A stretch of DNA of 64,000 nucleotides from Reticulitermes speratus (Eukaryota; Arthropoda; Insecta; Blattodea; Rhinotermitidae), in contig JAJKFL010000005.1 of the NCBI GenBank assembly GCA_021186555.1, forward strand, positions 39,509,135 to 39,573,134. Reading direction: 5' to 3'. Each line of letters starts with the position of its first letter. Positions within the stretch are counted from its first letter, which is position 1. A program made the position numbers and the translations under genes. Under the pieces are notes generated by a model, which saw nothing but the letters and a program-made list of their open reading frames with translations, did not search any database and had not been told where the DNA came from. Positions 58,963 to 64,000 of this stretch are shown piece after piece.

Positions 58963-61319
58963 CTATCTCTAAACTGTTAGGAACAAATGTAGCCTGGGAA
59001 TTCTCTTTTTCTGTGTTTCTTAAGAATTAACAGAATTCCGTGACTAAGAGATTAGCCCGTCATAAAGCTTTTCCCTACACATAGTAAAACACACTCAGAA
59101 GAAAGAGAAACCAGAGTGGAATTCGAACACAAGTTTCCTGCGTTCCATTGATAGGATAACGCATATTGACAACGGATTGTCCTCTAAAGCGAATGTAATA
59201 TTAGTGTCTTTTTACACATATAGCAGGAAAATTTTTGTTGCAAGCGTCTACCAGTTTAATAGTTACCAAGTAACCCTATATTTCGAATTTAAGTAATCTA
59301 TGTAAACTTAGCATAGGTTGCTGTTTCCTGCTTGACCGATAGGCGCAGGCCCAACGCTCCGGCAGAAGTCCTGCCAGCGTTGCTGCATACGTCGCGGGTC
59401 GGGAAGGTTTATCAGTTGATGACCGGAACTAGACAAATGATGCAGTGATGATAATTTTTAGAAATTCTAATAAAAACAGACTAGAGGTTGGGGCCGGGGC
59501 TTATCGGTCAAGTAAAAAAAACGCCGTATATTTCAATAAATTAAGAACCCACCAATCAGACACAGTAAGCAGGAATCTAGGACCTAAATAAACAAGTCAG
59601 AGAAGAAAAAGTAGAGAGGGTATGAATGAGCATTAAGATATGAGACAATAACAATGAAAATAGAAGCGGCATAATAAAGGCATAAGCAGAAGTGTTGTGG
59701 GTAAGGCAGAGAAGAATGACAAGAAATTTAGAAACTGCAAATGTATAGAGATTCATCTCAGACCCTTAGACGATTGAAGATGAAGGCACTACGTTGCTTT
59801 GAAACGAAGGGAACCGACTTAAAAATGACGTGGCGTCATGATGCGAAAAAATAAGTCCTCAAGATTATTTTGGAACATGACTCCATCTTGAATGTAACTT
59901 GATATGGACATTTCGGAGGAGGTTCCTGCTCCATCTTCAGGATAATCTAAGAAGAATCAGCAATTTATTTTTCGTTGACTGCCCTAAAGAAGCGCGCAGA
60001 AAGCTCGTACGAAACTGCTATAAAAATTACTAATCAACATAGTCATACGTCCCAGAAAACTACAGTCTTCATCGATAAAGCTGTGCAAATCTCAAATCAC
60101 AAAAGACATAAATATATCCACATAATTCTAACGTGATAAGTAGACAAAAATGGTCATATGCGAAGGGCAAAGTACGAAAGAAAGTGAATTAATCAAAGCA
60201 GAAAACAAAATTTCAGAGAGAAGGAATGGCAGGAAGTATAAACGTATGGATAAATACTAATGATAGAGCAAAGAAGTGGTGAAATACAATAGGCCAGAAA
60301 GTGTTCCAGGATGGCAGGTGCACGCAATTCAGCGCTCAATCGTCTGAAGTCTGTCGCCAAGTGCCAGGCGGTTGACTGACATCAAGTTGAAAGATTAGAA
60401 ATAATTTCAGTATATTGTTAGGAGACACGCTCATAAATCACGGTGCTAAGCGTGTCACTTACAGGGTTCCTACGTGTCATAACTATTTCCTCCTTTATTT
60501 CCTAGCATGTGAAATTTGATGGCTTATCGTGATGGCCTTTAAGCAATTGAAAAATACTCATTTCTGCAGTTCTTACCGAATTGAAGAAGTCTGTTGAAAA
60601 ATGTATAATTCATACTTGTGCTGGTTGGTGAACCTGTGTACCTCAGGAAACATAGTAACTACATTATGGGCTGAGCGGCACATCAATCGGTTTTTGATCC
60701 CTTGCAGGAATAGAGACTTGTCTTAGCAGAATCTAGACCGCCAGTCGGGCCTACCCTCTCCAGAGGGTAAAATCCAAGTTTTTCCCTTCTTTATCTGAAT
60801 ACGAATACCCAGTGACGCGAAATCGTCTTTAAATACGGATACCTCATAGTCGATACGTACCCAACTGTACAAGAAATTTTTGTATAATTTAAATCGCAAC
60901 TTCATTACCTTTAACACAATATCATATCATGGGAATAAATGTATATATTCCATATCTATAAAATAAACTTTTCTTTGGTTATTTTTTGTGATGTGTACTC
61001 TGGGTCACTGATAGCGTCGAAGAGTTATTCAAAGAAAATTAACCCATATTAACATCTCATTCTCCAAGCGGCCGGAACATAAAATTGCGGAAGAAAAAAG
61101 GCATAGAAAGAGGCAGAAATTGAGATATAATTAAAATAATGGAGGAATTTAAGATGAGGAACTAGGGAAGAAGAATGGAAATAGAGATCAGAAGGTAAAA
61201 GAATAAGAAACGAAACGAAAAGGAAAGAAGATAAAAATTAATAATAAAGGAACAAATAAAAGTAATTTGAAGTAAAAACAGAACCAAAGTAAATGAGCAC
61301 CACGTAAACAAGTGCTTAA
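58963..61319. other. Non-coding stretch
   Basis: No gene recognised; A-rich. A hammerhead-like motif lies at 59906-59945 (minus). Confidence 0.5.
59906..59945 (-). other. Hammerhead-like CTGAAGA-stem-CGAAAT motif
   Basis: Minus strand: CCTGAAGATGGAG, a loop, then a CTCC strand, CGAAAT and GTCC. The stem GGAG/CTCC and the two conserved boxes are in the expected order. Confidence 0.4.
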
Positions 61320-61324
61320 ATTAC

Positions 61325-61535
61325 AGTACACAGAAATACTAGGACACACACAATACTAGGACACACACAATACTAGGACACACACAACACTAGGACACAC
61401 GCAACACTAGGACACACGCAATACTAGGACACACGCAATACTAGAACACACACTGCTAGGACACACAATACTAGGACACACGCAATACTAGGACACACAA
61501 TGCTAGGACACACAATACTAGGACACACACAACAC
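61325..61535. repeat. 17-bp minisatellite
   Basis: About a dozen units of AATACTAGGACACACAC with variants (AACACTAGG, GCAATACTAGG, shortened ACAATGCTAGG). Confidence 0.95.
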
Positions 61536-63233
61536 ATATCTTCTCCCCTGTAATGTGAAATGCATAAGCTGCATGTTCACTGTAAACAAGGTATAAAGGG
61601 AGGGTGTGGAACTGAAGGCTTGCGAGATCTATGGGCTCTAATGTGTCTCTGGCTGGTGGGTGGGAAGGAGGCGGAGAGGCGAATGTAGGCTCGGGGCGAT
61701 CGTGTCAAGCTAGCGCTGTACACCGCAAGAGATTTCCCACTTCTAGCGCTGCAAACTGCTTTCGAAATACAGGGGTTATTACACAGAAGATGCAGTTTAG
61801 GAAAACCACGTGATTATTTGTCTCCCCGAGGAGGAGAATTGCTTAAAATGTACAGGTCACTGATCTGGTGAGCGATTAAAACGCGTGTTTCTTGCTGTAG
61901 TTTACGAGTAAGTTTTGTATATTTTTCTAATAACAACATCAGACAAGTTATCCAAAAGAGCACCAAATTCTCGCGACTATGATCATAACCTTAGGAAGAT
62001 TACAGGAGCTGTTTTAAATATATGTTTTAACTACAAGAAAAGTGATATCTCTTAAATAAGAAACTCTCCGTTTTGTCTTTCTGGAACCCTAAAATTTATT
62101 AGATTCTTTTATCTGAACCAAGGTTTTCAAAGATTCAAGTATTTCAAGTTCTGGATATCTGTGATTTAAACGGATACAAGTTTGGGGCAGTGCTTCCAGA
62201 GAATGTTTTTAAAGAAATTAGAAAGACGCGTGAAATATGAAAATAAAATTTTAAATAACAATTTAAGCATGACATTTGTCATAACATAAGTGCATTTTAC
62301 GAAACACGTGCGGAAGAAAATTTGTATACCTTTCATTTTTATAGGAATAAATGTCAAAAATGAATAGTATTTTAGCAGAAACTCTGCTCTGTAAGAGAAA
62401 ATAATAATTTCCTTTTTCCTTGAAGTTAATTAAATATGTTTATATTTGTTAAAATAAAATAAATTGGATTGACATTGGAGAAACAAAAGTGGTAAAAAGA
62501 ATCCTTTCTAACACTGAGATATGGCTCTTTGCAAGTTTTAATTCAAATTTATCCTTCGTAGTAAACATAATCCCATCAAGCCGAAGAAATATACCTTTAC
62601 AAATATCAGAAAATCCTTATACGTCACTTAATCATTGTAAGGCTTTATGCTTTTTAGTGTAATATACAATTTTCTCTCCACTTACATTATTAATCAAGTC
62701 CGGTTGGCCTAGCCATTAGGTCTATCCTATAATTAGAATAATTTCCAAGTCATACAAAACTGGATAAACTAAATACATAATTAGTAGCCTACTATAATAA
62801 ATGCTATCTCGGTGTTAATGCTAAGATACATTTTCTTTCTATTCCAATAGGAGGATATGGGGTTTGGATTCAGTTGAAATTATAGATATAATTCCGCTAT
62901 TGTGTTGAATTTCCTTTGTACATACTGACTTTAAGACAGTTCTTCACAAATAGTGCTGGTGAAATAGTACAAACTTCTACATTGGGAATTAGAAAGTTAG
63001 ACAAGGATGAATTCAAAATGACAGAGTGTACGAGTACTTAAAATACAAAATGAAATCGGATGAGACCATAATGAATTCTGATGCAAAACGACTGGAATTA
63101 TGCTTTCAGGCTTCCATTTAAATAAAGTTTAATTATGTTAATCACGTATTTATATGAGGTTTTTAGTCATATCAACTATAATAAATACTGACGATTGTGT
63201 ATAGTCATAATCGTTACTAAAATTTTGTAAGTA
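61536..63233. other. Non-coding stretch
   Basis: AT-rich, nothing recognised. Confidence 0.5.
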
Positions 63234-63490
63234 TTGTTAAGTCACCAACTGAAGGCACTATTTATTTTAGAAAACACTATATGTTTCCTTAAAATATTTT
63301 GGTAAACACCCTACATATGTTTCGGCTTCCTCATGAAGCCATCCTCAGGGGTGTCAGAAAACTTGCTTGTGTAAAAACACGTCTATACATTGGTCATTGT
63401 ATAATTATTTTAAGGAACCATATAGTGTTTTTTTAAATAAATAGTGCATTCAGTTGGTGACTTAACAATAATTGTGAAAAATGCACGGTG
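63234..63490. mobile_element. Inverted-repeat element with hammerhead-like motif
   Basis: Arms 63234-63296 and 63406-63468 (63 bp each, about four mismatches) enclose a minus-strand motif at 63304-63355. The motif reads ACACCCCTGAGGATG, stem GGCTTC/GAAGCC, then GAAAC, CATATG, TA and GGGTGTT; the last can pair with ACACCC. ATGCACGGTG follows the right arm at 63481, the same outer tail as at 10748 and 19551. This is the best-preserved example of the motif in the window. Confidence 0.6.
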
Positions 63491-64000
63491 ATTATAGAAT
63501 AAAGTAAAATTTTGTAATTCTTCCATCATCTCGTGCTACTAATTTTCGGAGGATGAATCTTTCTACAGCTTCAGGTGGAAAAAGCAAATATAAATTCCTG
63601 ATTCAGGGCCTGAAAATTTTCAGTCCTCAATTTCAGTCACGACTAAGATTTATATTACTGGTACCAACAAATAGTTACCTGTTGGGAGATAGTCGAGCTG
63701 CTCTCTATTGCTGGGCTTACAGACATTAAGCATATACAGTCCAAAGTAGCCACCCTTTCTAAGCGAGAATAAACAAACACACATATAAAGAGGGGACAAA
63801 ACAATGGTAATGTGAATACATTAAATTAGTTTAACAAAATTTAAGAATATCAATATCAAGGAAAAGTAAAAAAATTCTAAAAATTTTAAAAATTTGATTT
63901 CATCCTAATTATTATAAGTTTTAAATATATAACATATCTTATTGTAATATACAGTCATCTCCAGTCTTAGGTCGTTTCGACTTATGGTGTTCCCCATTTA
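63491..64000. other. Non-coding stretch to the window end
   Basis: AT-rich, nothing recognised. Confidence 0.5.

Overview
The window looks like a piece of a large, repeat-rich insect nuclear genome. Compact exons are separated by kilobase introns with canonical GT/AG junctions. Almost everything else is transposon debris of arthropod type: mariner, Tigger/pogo, jockey-like and other non-LTR elements, a Gypsy-like LTR element, tRNA-derived SINEs and Penelope-like inverted repeats. The C-terminal LINE protein pieces and the jockey-like element resemble copies common in cockroaches and termites, so Blattodea is my best guess. That guess is inference from repeat style, not a proven identification. 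I saw no bacterial operons, rRNA, intact tRNA gene or CRISPR array.

The only host gene I can support lies at 3793-13212 on the + strand. It consists of the last four exons of a neural-type immunoglobulin/fibronectin-III adhesion protein that ends in a GPI-anchor-like tail (Klingon/Wrapper type). All three exon junctions join in frame (phases 1, 0 and 1). Its earlier exons must lie before the window. Its introns hold a 5'-truncated LINE with target-site duplication, two inverted-repeat elements, several hammerhead-ribozyme-like motifs and a CATC/CGTC tetranucleotide tract close to the last acceptor.

From 13213 to about 22100 I see AT-rich non-coding DNA with one striking feature, a perfect spacer-less 206-bp palindrome at 19571-19776. 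From 22140 to 24775 there is a ~140-bp tandem repeat interrupted by a C-rich tandem repeat and a SINE with a 12-bp target-site duplication.

From about 26300 to 48535 a 72-bp minisatellite dominates, with roughly 240 units. The period is exactly 24 codons, so long reading frames appear on both strands. The array is split by a 3.2-kb LTR retrotransposon (270-bp LTRs, AGGT target duplication, pol mostly deleted), a 0.4-kb LINE 3' end and a ~1-kb AC-rich retroposed insert. Blocks of the array are duplicated at offsets of about 6.1 and 5.8 kb.

From 49900 to 56400 there is a cluster of dead transposons. It holds a Tigger-like transposase relic, a jockey-like LINE lacking its reverse-transcriptase core and flanked by an inverted second 3' end, a GGTT simple-repeat tail, and a nearly full-length mariner inserted in a TA microsatellite. 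The last 7.6 kb hold a SINE with a perfect 16-bp target duplication, a 17-bp minisatellite and another Penelope-like inverted-repeat element. The best leads for something new are the hammerhead-like inverted-repeat family, the SINE whose 3' tail matches the LINE fragment in this same window, and the structure and mutation pattern of the 72-bp array.
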